From NCBI RefSeq assembly GCF_900215335.1, contig NZ_OCMT01000002.1:992001-1056000 (forward strand): a stretch of DNA of 64,000 bases. Direction: 5' to 3'. Positions 8,603-17,306 of this stretch are shown here, one piece after another (position 1 is the stretch's first letter; each line of letters starts with the position of its first letter). A model generated the notes under the pieces. That model saw nothing but the letters and a program-made list of their open reading frames with translations. It was not told the origin of the DNA and did not search any database. Position numbers and translations under genes: made by a program. This DNA comes from Pedobacter xixiisoli. GTDB taxonomy: Bacteria > Bacteroidota > Bacteroidia > Sphingobacteriales > Sphingobacteriaceae.

Positions 8603-9559
8603 ATGAAAAAGCTACCTCTTTATTTATCATTGTTTGTTGCCCTTATCCTAGGTTCATCTTGGGGATTTTTTGCGCATAAGCGGATTAATCAGCTGGCAAT
8701 TTTCACCTTACCAGAAGGAATGATTGGCTTCTACAAAAACAACCATAAATATATTACCGAGCATGCCGTTGACCCCGACAAAAGAAGGTATGCAGATACC
8801 GCCGAAGCTCCCAGACATTATTTAGATGTAGAAAACTACGAGACACATATCGACAGTATCCCTGAAAAGTGGAACGAAGCCGTAAATAAGTACGGAGCTA
8901 AGAAAATAGCAAAAGATGGAATGGTTCCTTGGCAAATACAACGCACTTACTACAATCTCATCAGGGCTTTTAAAGAAAAAGATTCCCTAAAAATATTAAG
9001 ATATTCTGCAGATTTAGGTCACTACATAGGTGATGCCCATGTACCTCTACACACAACAGCCAACCACAACGGACAGCTAACCAACCAAACAGGTATACAC
9101 GGCTTTTGGGAAAGTAGAATACCCGAACTTTTTGCAAAAGACTACAATCTATTAGTAGGGAAAGCTACTTACATTGAAGACCCATTAAAAGAAGCTTGGA
9201 AAATTGTAAAGAATGCGAATACCATGGTAGATACTGTATTAACTTTTGAGAAAAAATTAAGTGAAACTTTTCCTGCCGACCAGAAGTACGATTTCTCTAT
9301 GCGTGGTAAAAATGTAATGAAACAATATTCTTCGGCTTATACCAAAGCATATCAAAACATGATGAATGGTATGGTAGAAAGACAAATGAAATCATCAATT
9401 ATTAAAGTAGGATGCTTTTGGTTTTCTGCTTGGGTTGACGCTGGACAACCCGACTTAAAGAATATGATAAAAATTGAAACGACTCTGGAAGATAAGCAAC
9501 AAGCGGAAAAAGTAAACAAAAAATACCAAGAAGGTAAAATTATAGGAAGAGAGTTTTAG
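8603..9559 (+). CDS. Secreted zinc-dependent phospholipase C / S1-P1 nuclease family protein
   Basis: 318 residues. A signal peptide (MKKLPLYLSLFVALILGSS) is followed directly by WGFFAHKRIN: in this family the mature N-terminal Trp itself binds zinc, and here W would be residue 1 after cleavage. Further ligands fit: D and H in the AEAPRHYLD region, HYIGDAHVPLHTT (H..D...H) and GIHGFWESR (H..E). This is the three-zinc cluster fold shared by phospholipase C and S1/P1 nucleases. The sequence does not decide between lipid and nucleic acid substrate. Monocistronic; starts at an ATG with an AT-rich leader. Confidence 0.85.
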   Translation: MKKLPLYLSLFVALILGSSWGFFAHKRINQLAIFTLPEGMIGFYKNNHKYITEHAVDPDKRRYADTAEAPRHYLDVENYETHIDSIPEKWNEAVNKYGAKKIAKDGMVPWQIQRTYYNLIRAFKEKDSLKILRYSADLGHYIGDAHVPLHTTANHNGQLTNQTGIHGFWESRIPELFAKDYNLLVGKATYIEDPLKEAWKIVKNANTMVDTVLTFEKKLSETFPADQKYDFSMRGKNVMKQYSSAYTKAYQNMMNGMVERQMKSSIIKVGCFWFSAWVDAGQPDLKNMIKIETTLEDKQQAEKVNKKYQEGKIIGREF

Positions 9560-9876
9560 TTAGTGGTTAATTGTTAATGATAAATGGTTAATTGTAATTC
9601 TAACTCTAGGAAGAATTTGTTTATTTCAATGATCCTGCACTATCTATAAAAAAATCGGCATAGAAGACAAAGTTTCCTAGCTAACAACACTGAAGCTATC
9701 TTAATGCGGCAGAAAACAATAAACATTTCGTAGTTCAAGAATATAAAACCACAAAGAAAGCATTGCAAATTTAACAGAGCGCTTCAACAGGCTCAGCCTG
9801 ACACAGCGAACTTATTATAGACTAGACTGGCTTATAGTAGATATTAACAGTTAAACAATTAACCGATTAACCTCTA
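9560..9876. other. 317-nt gene-free region with repeat fragments
   Basis: Near the left edge and the right edge are inverted TTAATTGTTAA / TTAACCGATTAACC type motifs (about 9565-9597 and 9846-9873). At 9783-9804 lies half of a palindromic element, TTCAACAGGCTCAGCCTGAC, whose complete relative is at 34431-34492. No gene is visible. Confidence 0.6.
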
Positions 9877-10560
9877 CTAGTCTTCTTTAATTTCTTCTTC
9901 TATTTGTTGCTCTACTGGCTTTTTAGAAAACAATGATTTTACAGCACCATAAATAACCGGAACAAATGTTCCAACTGCAATAACCAACACTAAAATTTCA
10001 AAATTCTTTTCTACAAATGGAATCTTTCCTAATAAGTAACCGGCAAATAATAAGCTTGTAATCCAACCAATTCCACCCACTATATTATAGAACTGAAATT
10101 TACCGATAGACATTCTAGCCGCACCAGCTACAAAAGGCGCAATAGTTCTAACAATTGGCAAAAATCTGCTGAAAACGATAGCCTTCGCACCATGTTTTTC
10201 AAAATAAGCATGAGATTGATGATAATATTTCAATTTCAAAATCTTATTATTTTCCTTAAAAACTTTAATGCCAAAATATTTGCCAAGCTGATAATTTAAT
10301 GAGTTACCCAAAATAGCTGCGATAATTAATATCACCAACATAAACCAGATATTTAAACCAGTACCTTCGCCAGCAACCAAAGCACCAACGGCAAATAACA
10401 TTGAATCCCCAGGTAAAAATGGGGTAACTACAAATCCTGTCTCTGCAAAAATAATCATGAAAAGGATAAGGTAGGTCCATGTCCTATACTCTTGCATGAT
10501 TTGCTCTAAAGTATCTTTTGTATTCGTAAGTAGCTGTATCAGTAAGTCGAAAAATTCCAC
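9877..10560 (-). CDS. DedA-family membrane protein
   Basis: 227 residues, usual length for DedA (SNARE-associated/VTT domain). Motifs typical of the family are visible: FAETGFVVTPFLPGDSMLF near the N-terminus, GNSLNYQLGKYFG, and FSRFLPIVRTIAPFVAGAARM with the conserved Arg residues and the re-entrant loop glycine/proline. About five membrane segments, inner membrane. DedA proteins are linked to undecaprenyl-phosphate or phospholipid flipping and to envelope homeostasis. The C-terminus is an acidic cytoplasmic tail (EEEIKED). It is separated from dnaN by a terminator, so it has its own promoter. Confidence 0.93.
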   Translation of the reverse strand: MEFFDLLIQLLTNTKDTLEQIMQEYRTWTYLILFMIIFAETGFVVTPFLPGDSMLFAVGALVAGEGTGLNIWFMLVILIIAAILGNSLNYQLGKYFGIKVFKENNKILKLKYYHQSHAYFEKHGAKAIVFSRFLPIVRTIAPFVAGAARMSIGKFQFYNIVGGIGWITSLLFAGYLLGKIPFVEKNFEILVLVIAVGTFVPVIYGAVKSLFSKKPVEQQIEEEIKED

Positions 10561-10637
10561 CGTTTTATTTTTTTTTACAAAAGTAAGGATATCGTTTAGA
10601 TATGTTGCTAATTTTTAAAATATGACTGCAATTAAAT

Positions 10638-10668
10638 AAAATAGTCCCGATGTTGTCGGGACTATTTT
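10638..10668 (-). terminator. Terminator downstream of dnaN
   Basis: Perfect 13-bp stem AAAATAGTCCCGA / TCGGGACTATTTT with a TGTTG loop. T-rich flanks exist on both strands. Confidence 0.88.
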
Positions 10669-10743
10669 ATTTTGTTATGAGTGATCAGTTGCGAGTTATG
10701 GGATTAAACTTGTTACTAGTCGTAACGCACAACCTGTAACTTA

Positions 10744-11868
10744 TTAGTAAGCGCTATTTAGCATTACCGGCATCACTAACATCAACACATCTTCATTCTC
10801 ATCATTAGTTTGAGGAATTAACAAACCTGCTCTGTTTGGAGTAGAAAGTTCTAAAGTAACTTCTTCGCCACTTAGGTTGTTTAACATCTCGATTAAGAAA
10901 CGAGCATTGAAACCAATTTCTAAATCTTCGCCATCATATTGGCAGCTCAAACGTTCGTGAGCTTCGTTGGCGAAATCTAAATCTTCAGAAGAGATATTTA
11001 GCTCGCTACCGTTAATTTTTAAACGAACTTGGTGTGTAGTTTTGTTAGCGAAAATCACTACCCTACGTAAAGTATTTAAAAATAATGCTCTATCAATAAC
11101 CAATTTGTTAGGGTTCTCTGCAGGAATTACCGCTTCGTAATCTGGGTAACGCTCATCAATTAAACGACAAATCAAATTGATATTTTCGAATTTGAAAAAT
11201 GCACTTGTAGCATTGTAATCAACAGAAACATTCACATCGTTATTTGGCAAAGCTGCTTTTAACAAAGTCAACGCTTTTTTAGGCAAAATGAATGACGAAG
11301 CTTTATCAGCTTTAGCATCATTTCTTCTGTAACGAACCAATTTATGTGCGTCTGTGGCTACAAAAGTGATATTTTGAGGAGACAACTGACAATAAACACC
11401 AGTCATTGCCGGACGAAGCTCATCGTTACTTACTGCAAAAATTGTTTTAGTAATAGCTTCACTTAAAACCGTTGCAGGAAGATTTACCGAAGAAGCGTTA
11501 TCCACTACTGGAATTTTAGGGAAATCATCACCGTTCTCACCACTTAATTTATATTTTCCGTCACCCGCACTAATCTCGATAGCAAAATTATTATCATCTA
11601 CATGGAAAGTAATTGGCTGATCTGGCAAGGTTTTCAAAGTATCTAGTAAGATTCTCGAAGGAACCGCAACTTTACCTTCTTCCTTCGATTCAACAGGCAA
11701 AGAAGTAGTCATGCTCGTTTGTAAATCGGTAGCAGAAATAGTTAAATTTCCTTCTTTAATTTCAAACAGGAAATTCTCCAAAATAGGCAATACTGTGCTG
11801 CTACTCGAAGCACCATTAACCGTTTGTAAATGTTTTAATAATGTCGACGTGGATACTATAAATCTCAT
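10744..11868 (-). CDS. dnaN: DNA polymerase III beta sliding clamp
   Basis: 374 residues, full length. The start MRFIVSTSTLLKHLQTVNG is typical, the three topologically repeated domains of about 120 residues can be followed, and the C-terminus MLVMPVMLN matches the clamp ending (M-P-[VM]). The clamp encircles DNA and tethers polymerase and repair proteins during replication. It is not next to dnaA here, but behind gldFG. A -7 box TACTTTTG (minus strand, 11888-11895) sits 20 nt before the ATG, so dnaN can be transcribed independently of gldG. Confidence 0.97.
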   Translation of the reverse strand: MRFIVSTSTLLKHLQTVNGASSSSTVLPILENFLFEIKEGNLTISATDLQTSMTTSLPVESKEEGKVAVPSRILLDTLKTLPDQPITFHVDDNNFAIEISAGDGKYKLSGENGDDFPKIPVVDNASSVNLPATVLSEAITKTIFAVSNDELRPAMTGVYCQLSPQNITFVATDAHKLVRYRRNDAKADKASSFILPKKALTLLKAALPNNDVNVSVDYNATSAFFKFENINLICRLIDERYPDYEAVIPAENPNKLVIDRALFLNTLRRVVIFANKTTHQVRLKINGSELNISSEDLDFANEAHERLSCQYDGEDLEIGFNARFLIEMLNNLSGEEVTLELSTPNRAGLLIPQTNDENEDVLMLVMPVMLNSAY

Positions 11869-11901
11869 AGTTTGTTATATATAGACTCAAAAGTATGAAA
11901 T

Positions 11902-13608
11902 TTACCTTGCATACTTATGTTTACGATAATAATGTTGAAAAATTGCGAAACATATCAACAACAGGATTGGCAAAACGGTATTAACCAGCTGCCATTTTGT
12001 TTTTTCGGTACGTACCAAGGTTTTATCCAAGGGTCTTACCGTAACTTCTTTGTTTCGCAGGGCGATAAGATTGTCCTCATTCGTGAAATAATCTGCAATA
12101 TTGAGCAGCAGTGCCTTATTTCCGAAATTTTGCTGCGTATACCTATCAAAACCTAAAGGAAAAGGCGAACCATCGGCAGAAACTTGGTTACGAAAGATAT
12201 CTCCATCTCCCAAAACAATCATTTTTGCAGGTTTACTTTGTGCGGGCAAATCAAACTGTTCTCTAATGCCTTCAGGTATCGGTCGATTCAAAAACACCGA
12301 TTTAAAACTTCCCTCCAATAAAACACCTACACTTTTCGGCGCATTGGTAAATTCCTTCTGCGTAGGTTGTTCATCTACCATTTGTAGGTTAAACATTTTT
12401 GGCGAAGTATAAACCTTATTATACGGGGAAGTAGTTAAAATGATGCGTTTACTTACATTTCGGCTTCCAATGGTGTCTACGGTACTGGCAAATTCCGCCT
12501 TAATGTTATCTAAATTCTTTACTACACTATTACTTGTATCAGGCAATAAAACTGGATAATACAACCATGGTGCCATTTGTATATCTCCTCTAGGTCCGCC
12601 AGTAGCTACGGGAATTTCCGCACAGTTTACATCGGCAATGATATTGTAGTTTACACGAGCACCGTATTCAAACAACATGTCATCTAAGTTCAAGCTATTA
12701 TTGGCAGCCATAAATGACCTGCCGCTACGCAAACTATCCAACTCCATTCTCACTTGATCTATAGACCATAAAACATGGCCGCCCTTCATCACAAAATAGT
12801 TGATTTTATACTTCTGCGCCTCGGTAAACGCTCGTAAAGGCTTTGCAATGACTAGCATTTTCAAGCTGTCCAAACCTTGCTTGGTCATCGAATCTAAATT
12901 GACCCTTCCAACCACATAACTATCAGACAAGGAGCTCATCGCATCATAAAGATAGTTATCGTTAGGTTCTCCATTTCCTTCTGTAAAACCGATACGTGGA
13001 TTGTAGCCCGAAATCACCTTTTTTAGGGATGATGTAAATACGTATTCTAGGTTTTTAATGGAGTTATTGATGCTCTCATCATAGTTAGAAGCTTCGCCAC
13101 CTAAGTTTTGAAGTAGTTTTACCGGCATCCGTTTTCCGTTACTTTCTATCAATGCCATCGGAAAAACGAGCTTCTCCGAGAAGCCAGCATCTGTCTTGAT
13201 ATTGATGTTCGTTGGTCGAATCCCCATTTCATACAAATGCTGAATTACCGTATCTTGTTCATTAACCGTTAATCCAGAAATAGGATTTACATAAACTACT
13301 TTAAAGTTTGCTTTTGAGTAGGCTTTATAATCGGCCAGCATATCTTTAGTCGCATTGCGCAAACGCTTAAAAGCCGATGGCATATCCCCATCCAAGAAAA
13401 CGGTTACAATAACTTCATTTTTATTCTGCCGTAAAGTCTCTTTAGTCTTTTCGGTAAGCGTGAAACGTTTTTCCTTGGTAAAATCTATTCGAGTGTAAGC
13501 AAATTGAGCAATTACATTCACCAGCACCAAGATCAATGCAAACCCTAAAACTTTCAAGATTTTTGTCTTTGCTCCTTGCTCCTTGTTCCTTCTTCCTTGC
13601 GCTACCAT
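11902..13608 (-). CDS. gldG: Gliding-motility ABC transporter auxiliary subunit GldG
   Basis: 568 residues. One membrane helix near the N-terminus (residues 19-36), a large extracytoplasmic part with the DUF4350/GldG-type layout (TEKTKETLRQ, VNPISGLTV, LLQNLGGEASNYDESINNSI, EGNGEPND), and a C-terminal helix (LVNTVLPILLLICFAIFQHY). GldG works with GldF and GldA as an ABC exporter needed for gliding in flavobacteria. It overlaps gldF by 7 nt, so the two are translationally coupled. The first codons are encoded by four tandem copies of a 7-nt unit (13572-13599), which replaces the usual short basic N-terminus and could change frame if the copy number changes. Confidence 0.92.
   Translation of the reverse strand: MVAQGRRNKEQGAKTKILKVLGFALILVLVNVIAQFAYTRIDFTKEKRFTLTEKTKETLRQNKNEVIVTVFLDGDMPSAFKRLRNATKDMLADYKAYSKANFKVVYVNPISGLTVNEQDTVIQHLYEMGIRPTNINIKTDAGFSEKLVFPMALIESNGKRMPVKLLQNLGGEASNYDESINNSIKNLEYVFTSSLKKVISGYNPRIGFTEGNGEPNDNYLYDAMSSLSDSYVVGRVNLDSMTKQGLDSLKMLVIAKPLRAFTEAQKYKINYFVMKGGHVLWSIDQVRMELDSLRSGRSFMAANNSLNLDDMLFEYGARVNYNIIADVNCAEIPVATGGPRGDIQMAPWLYYPVLLPDTSNSVVKNLDNIKAEFASTVDTIGSRNVSKRIILTTSPYNKVYTSPKMFNLQMVDEQPTQKEFTNAPKSVGVLLEGSFKSVFLNRPIPEGIREQFDLPAQSKPAKMIVLGDGDIFRNQVSADGSPFPLGFDRYTQQNFGNKALLLNIADYFTNEDNLIALRNKEVTVRPLDKTLVRTEKTKWQLVNTVLPILLLICFAIFQHYYRKHKYAR
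13572..13599. repeat. Tandem heptamer repeat inside the 5' end of gldG
   Basis: Four adjacent 7-nt units read CTCCTTG, CTCCTTG, TTCCTTC, TTCCTTG on the plus strand. They encode the GRRNKEQGA part of GldG. A 7-nt unit is not a multiple of 3. Confidence 0.85.
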
Positions 13609-14330
13609 TTCCTACCTCCTATCGCCAATTTAGTTAGCCATAAAAACAAAGCCACAAAAGTGAGAAAGTAAACCACATCCCTAGTATCTAAAACTCCCCT
13701 ACTTATGGATTGGTAATGTTCGTTTATCCCGAAATTCATCAAAAAACTTTCTATTCCTTCAAATGCAGCAATCCTACTTAATGAATCGAAGCCACTGTAA
13801 GTGAAAAAACATAAAAATACCGCAACTGCAAAAGCAATAATTTGGTTCTTAGTAATGGATGATGCAAAAACTCCTATCGATGCAAATGCACTACCCAATA
13901 AAAACAAACCAACATAAGAACCTATTACTGCTCCCGTATCAATATTTCCTTTTGGCAAACCTAACTGAGAAATACTATAGTAGTAAATCAACGTGGGCAC
14001 CAGCGAGAATAGCACCAATACCATACAAGCCAAGTACTTAGCCAAGATGATTTGCATATCTGTTAGCGGTCTTGTAGCCAATAATACGTAGGTTCCTTCT
14101 TTTCTTTCTTCGGCAAACGACCTCATGGTAATTGCTGAGATTAGGAACATAAATAGGTAAGGAACCAAACTAAAGAAGCCATCCATCTCGGCATAGCCAT
14201 ACTCTAAGATGGAGGTATCTGGAAAAAACCAAAACATTAAACCACAAGCCAGTAAAAATATACCGATGGTAATGTAGGCCATTAAAGAGTTAAGGAAACT
14301 GAATAATTCTCGTTTAAATACTGCTAGCAT
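13602..14330 (-). CDS. gldF: Gliding-motility ABC transporter permease GldF
   Basis: 242 residues from the ATG at 14330 (MLAVFKRELFSFLN). A longer frame from 14390 runs through the terminator of the upstream porin gene, so it is rejected. ABC-2 type permease with six membrane segments; the motif RSFAEERKEGTYVLLATRPLT in the cytoplasmic loop is typical of GldF. With GldG (7-nt overlap) and GldA it forms the exporter. Its neighbours upstream are the porin genes, not gldA as often seen. Confidence 0.93.
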   Translation of the reverse strand: MLAVFKRELFSFLNSLMAYITIGIFLLACGLMFWFFPDTSILEYGYAEMDGFFSLVPYLFMFLISAITMRSFAEERKEGTYVLLATRPLTDMQIILAKYLACMVLVLFSLVPTLIYYYSISQLGLPKGNIDTGAVIGSYVGLFLLGSAFASIGVFASSITKNQIIAFAVAVFLCFFTYSGFDSLSRIAAFEGIESFLMNFGINEHYQSISRGVLDTRDVVYFLTFVALFLWLTKLAIGGRKW

Positions 14331-14377
14331 GCCGTTGTATAGGAATGACGAAGTTATACAATATCTATTAAAACAAA

Positions 14378-14405
14378 AAAGCCCCAACAAAATTGTCGGG
14401 GCTTT
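14378..14405 (-). terminator. Terminator after porin gene A1
   Basis: Stem AAAGCCCC / GGGGCTTT, extended by CAACA/TGTC with one mismatch; the minus strand then has TTTTTTGTTTT. Confidence 0.85.
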
Positions 14406-14423
14406 GATGATATTTTATTTCTC

Positions 14424-15044
14424 TTAGAAATTGAAACCTAATCCTACTGAGAAAACTTTGTTTTTGATTTTTAAGTCTGTTCCATTCTCGCTGATATTAC
14501 TTAAGTTACCTAGACCTAGTCCATAACCAACGTGAAGATTTAAACCATTAGTCAATTTATAACCTGTTAAAAAGTTAACTCCGAAATCCATTCTTTTAAC
14601 TTGTTCTTCACCTGATCCAAATTCTGCATCATATTTCTCTCCATCAACTTTAGAATTACCAGACAATGCATAAGCAGCATAAGGGCCTGCACCTAGAAAA
14701 AATTTACCGGGGCCAGCATTAAAATTCGCTACTAAATTTACCGGAAGTTCTAAGTAAGAAAAGTTAATAGAAGCTCCTGCATCTAGTGCATCAGATTTTG
14801 TTCCTTTATTCATAAAAGTTAAACCGGGTTGTACAGAAAAAATTTCTGAAACATTAATATCTGCAATAGCTCCAACATAGAATGAGGTCTTAGCATCTGC
14901 ACTTGCCGACATTCCCTCAGCAGAGTATACCAAATTTGGAAATGCAACACCAGCTTTAACTCCAAAAGAAACAGGTTTGTCTTGAGCGTTTGTAGCAACG
15001 TTTAGGCCCGCTGCTAGCGTTAATAATAGAAGGATTTTTTTCAT
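14424..15044 (-). CDS. PorT-family outer-membrane beta-barrel protein (paralogue A1)
   Basis: 206 residues. Signal peptide MKKILLLLTLAAGLNVATNA/QD, then alternating beta-strands of an 8-stranded barrel with FGVKAGVAFPN, FSVQPGLTFMNKGTK, YLELPVNLVANF, and a C-terminal aromatic (VGLGFNF), the outer-membrane insertion signal. It is very similar to the protein at 15906-16526 and forms the second A copy in an A-B-A-B array. PorT-type barrels are frequent in Bacteroidota; this one carries no evidence for a specific substrate. A -7 box TAGTTTTG lies at 15084-15091. Confidence 0.88.
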   Translation of the reverse strand: MKKILLLLTLAAGLNVATNAQDKPVSFGVKAGVAFPNLVYSAEGMSASADAKTSFYVGAIADINVSEIFSVQPGLTFMNKGTKSDALDAGASINFSYLELPVNLVANFNAGPGKFFLGAGPYAAYALSGNSKVDGEKYDAEFGSGEEQVKRMDFGVNFLTGYKLTNGLNLHVGYGLGLGNLSNISENGTDLKIKNKVFSVGLGFNF

Positions 15045-15107
15045 TTTAATTTGATTATTTTTTGATTGTTAATTAATTAGGTGCAAAACTATAAAATTAA
15101 TGCAAAT

Positions 15108-15140
15108 AAAAAAGCCCCAGTTTACAACTGGGGCTTTTTT
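15108..15140 (-). terminator. Terminator after porin gene B1
   Basis: Perfect 15-bp stem AAAAAAGCCCCAGTT / AACTGGGGCTTTTTT with a 3-nt TAC loop; works on both strands. Confidence 0.9.
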
Positions 15141-15160
15141 ATTTATTTTGTGTTTATTTC

Positions 15161-15694
15161 TTATAAACCGAAGTTTAAAGCTGCTCTTAAACCGATGAAA
15201 GAACTAGTTCCGTCTTTCGACCATCCTTCATAACGAGCACCGAAATCAATCGCCATTTTATCTGCTACTGGAAATTCTACACCTAAGCTTGGTGCATATA
15301 AGAATGCGGTACCATTAGAATTATCTCCAGTTGCAATTGCAGCACCTATTTGACCCTGAGCATAAAAATTCTCCGCTAAGAAAAATCTAACACCTGCTTT
15401 TAAAGGAATTGCAGCTACACTTGGAAACTTAACACCAGTATTGCCAATTTCCTTTCCTGTAAAGCTTAAATAACCTGCCTCACCTACAAAATTTACCTTG
15501 TTTGCAATTGGGGCTTGGAAGTTTAAAGAACCTCCAACTCCGAAATCCCATGTGTCTCCAAAATCACCCATTGGAAATGCGAAATCTGCTCCAATACCAA
15601 TTTTTGAACCATTCATTGCAGGATCTTTTGTTTGTGCATTAGCAGCGAAACCTAAACCTGCTACAAGAGCTAACGATAATAATAATTTTTTCAT
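15161..15694 (-). CDS. Outer-membrane beta-barrel protein (paralogue B1)
   Basis: 177 residues. Signal peptide MKKLLLSLALVAGLGFAANA/QT; the mature protein has strands typical of small outer-membrane barrels (IGIGADFAFPMGDFG, IPLKAGVRFFLAENFYAQGQ, GARYEGWSKDGTSSFIGLRA) and ends in FGL. Its middle matches the protein at 16763-17305 (IEAIPVKLGFKHY, RYEAW, SFIGLK), so the two are the B members of the array. Own terminator on its 3' side at 15108-15140. Function unknown beyond barrel formation. Confidence 0.85.
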   Translation of the reverse strand: MKKLLLSLALVAGLGFAANAQTKDPAMNGSKIGIGADFAFPMGDFGDTWDFGVGGSLNFQAPIANKVNFVGEAGYLSFTGKEIGNTGVKFPSVAAIPLKAGVRFFLAENFYAQGQIGAAIATGDNSNGTAFLYAPSLGVEFPVADKMAIDFGARYEGWSKDGTSSFIGLRAALNFGL

Positions 15695-15854
15695 ACTGTT
15701 TTACGTAATTTAAATTTGTGCATTAATTAACTGCACTAGTAGACACAACAATATTGCCAATAGTTACATACGCAACAAAAACGACCAACAAACAACTGGA
15801 ATACAACAATTTAATTTACGCAAAACTAGCAAACAAAAGTAAAATCTGTACAAT

Positions 15855-15886
15855 AAAAAAGCCAGATAGCTTACGCTAACTGGCTT
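15855..15886 (-). terminator. Terminator after porin gene A2
   Basis: AAGCCAG-A-TAGC pairs with GCTA-A-CTGGCTT (one A-A mismatch), with an A run on the plus strand giving T residues on the minus strand. Confidence 0.75.
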
Positions 15887-15905
15887 AAATAACATTAAAA
15901 TCTAA

Positions 15906-16526
15906 TTAGAAAGAGAAACCTACTCCAATAGAGAACAGTTTATTCTTAATTTTTCCATCAGAATCTGAAGAAATATTACTCAAACCTATTCCATAACCTG
16001 CATGAACGTTAAATCCATTAGATAACTGGTAACCACCTAAGAAGTTTAAACCGAAATCACCTCTTTTAAAATCACCATCCGAACCAAATTTCACATCTTC
16101 TTTTACCGTTTCACCTGCTCCAGTAAATTTATACTTTCCACTTAATGCCATAGAATAATAAGGACCCGCACCAACAAATACTTTACCAGAACCAACAGGG
16201 AAATTTGCCAATAAATTTACTGGAAGCTCTAAATACATATTGCTAAGTGTAGTGCTAAGATTTTCGCTTTCATCAATCTTAGTGCCTTTTCCAATTAAAG
16301 TTAAACCAGGTTGTACTGAGAACATTTTGCTTATTGAAACATCTACTGTTCCGCCGAAGTAGAAAGAAGCGTTGGTTTTAGTTTTAACATCTTCACCAGC
16401 ATCTGAAATTGAAACATTTGGAAAAGCAACACCAGCTTTAACACCGATTTTAATTGGATTGTCTTGTGCATTAACGGCAGCACCTAAACCCGCTACAAGA
16501 GCTACAGATAATAATAATTTTTTCAT
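15906..16526 (-). CDS. PorT-family outer-membrane beta-barrel protein (paralogue A2)
   Basis: 206 residues from the ATG at 16526; the frame continues upstream to 16607 but the segment before MKKLLLSVALVAGLG would spoil the signal peptide, so it is not used. After the signal peptide (cleavage near VNA/QD) the protein parallels A1: KIGVKAGVAFPN, FSVQPGLTLIGKGTK, YLELPVNLLANF, GAGPYYSMALSGKY, VGFSF-type end. Both A copies are the same length, pointing to a duplication. It has its own terminator at 15855-15886. Confidence 0.88.
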   Translation of the reverse strand: MKKLLLSVALVAGLGAAVNAQDNPIKIGVKAGVAFPNVSISDAGEDVKTKTNASFYFGGTVDVSISKMFSVQPGLTLIGKGTKIDESENLSTTLSNMYLELPVNLLANFPVGSGKVFVGAGPYYSMALSGKYKFTGAGETVKEDVKFGSDGDFKRGDFGLNFLGGYQLSNGFNVHAGYGIGLSNISSDSDGKIKNKLFSIGVGFSF

Positions 16527-16762
16527 AGTGTAATATATTTTGTTGTAATTAATTGCTTCGGCTAAGGCAATTATTCTTCCAATAATCACCAAATCAGAAA
16601 AAAACAATCAATCAACTAGTAATCAATACACTAAAAAACAAATTCACAAAAAAAACAATTGAATACCAGCAATATAGAAGTAATAATTTCCACGGTTTTC
16701 TATCAAAATTACCCAAACCTAGTCTTTAAACGATGGAAGAAATAGATCAGAAGATGCTAAAT

Positions 16763-17305
16763 CTACATCCCAAAAACATAGCCCAACTTCAACCCTATAA
16801 AAGAGAAACTTGTAGTCTTTAGGGTAGAAGTTGCCCCATAGCTCGTGTTAGTCCAAGCTTCGTATCTCAAACCAAACTCAAGCTTGTTATTTGAGCTTCC
16901 TGTTTTAAAATAAGTACCCAATCCTGGCGACCAAACAAAAGATGTTCTAGAAGAAGCGCCCATGTGAAAAGCAGCTCCTGCCTGTCCTTCTATATAAAAA
17001 TCTTGGCTTGGATAGTGCTTAAAACCTAGTTTTACAGGAATAGCTTCGATGTTTGCTAGCTTCGTTCCTAATTTCCTTTTGGTTAGGAATAAGTTATATC
17101 CACCATTTGCGGTAATCGCATATTTTTCTGCTATCGCAATTTCAGCTTTTAATGCTCCGCCAAAACCAATGCCACTTATGCTAGAAGCATTGCCTGTTGG
17201 CAAATTTATTTCTGGAGCAAAACCAATTCGTACTTGCTGAGACTGCGCAGTAAAAGAAATTGAAACTACTATAAAAAATAAAGAAGCGAATAACTTATAG
17301 TTCAT
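16763..17305 (-). CDS. Outer-membrane beta-barrel protein (paralogue B2)
   Basis: 180 residues with a signal peptide (MNYKLFASLFFIVVSISFTA, cleavage near QSQ). Strand pattern and motifs (IEAIPVKLGFKHYPSQDFYIEGQAG, RYEAW, SFSFIGLKLGYVF) make it the second B-type barrel. It starts 1 nt after the stop of gldA, so it is the last gene of a GDPD-gldA-B2 operon, unlike the other three barrels which have independent terminators. No terminator is visible directly behind it. Confidence 0.85.
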   Translation of the reverse strand: MNYKLFASLFFIVVSISFTAQSQQVRIGFAPEINLPTGNASSISGIGFGGALKAEIAIAEKYAITANGGYNLFLTKRKLGTKLANIEAIPVKLGFKHYPSQDFYIEGQAGAAFHMGASSRTSFVWSPGLGTYFKTGSSNNKLEFGLRYEAWTNTSYGATSTLKTTSFSFIGLKLGYVFGM

Positions 17306-17306
17306 G

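Noticed and set aside
13602..14390. Extended start of gldF at 14390
   Set aside because: The extra 20 codons pass through the porin terminator at 14378-14405, so the ATG at 14330 was taken.
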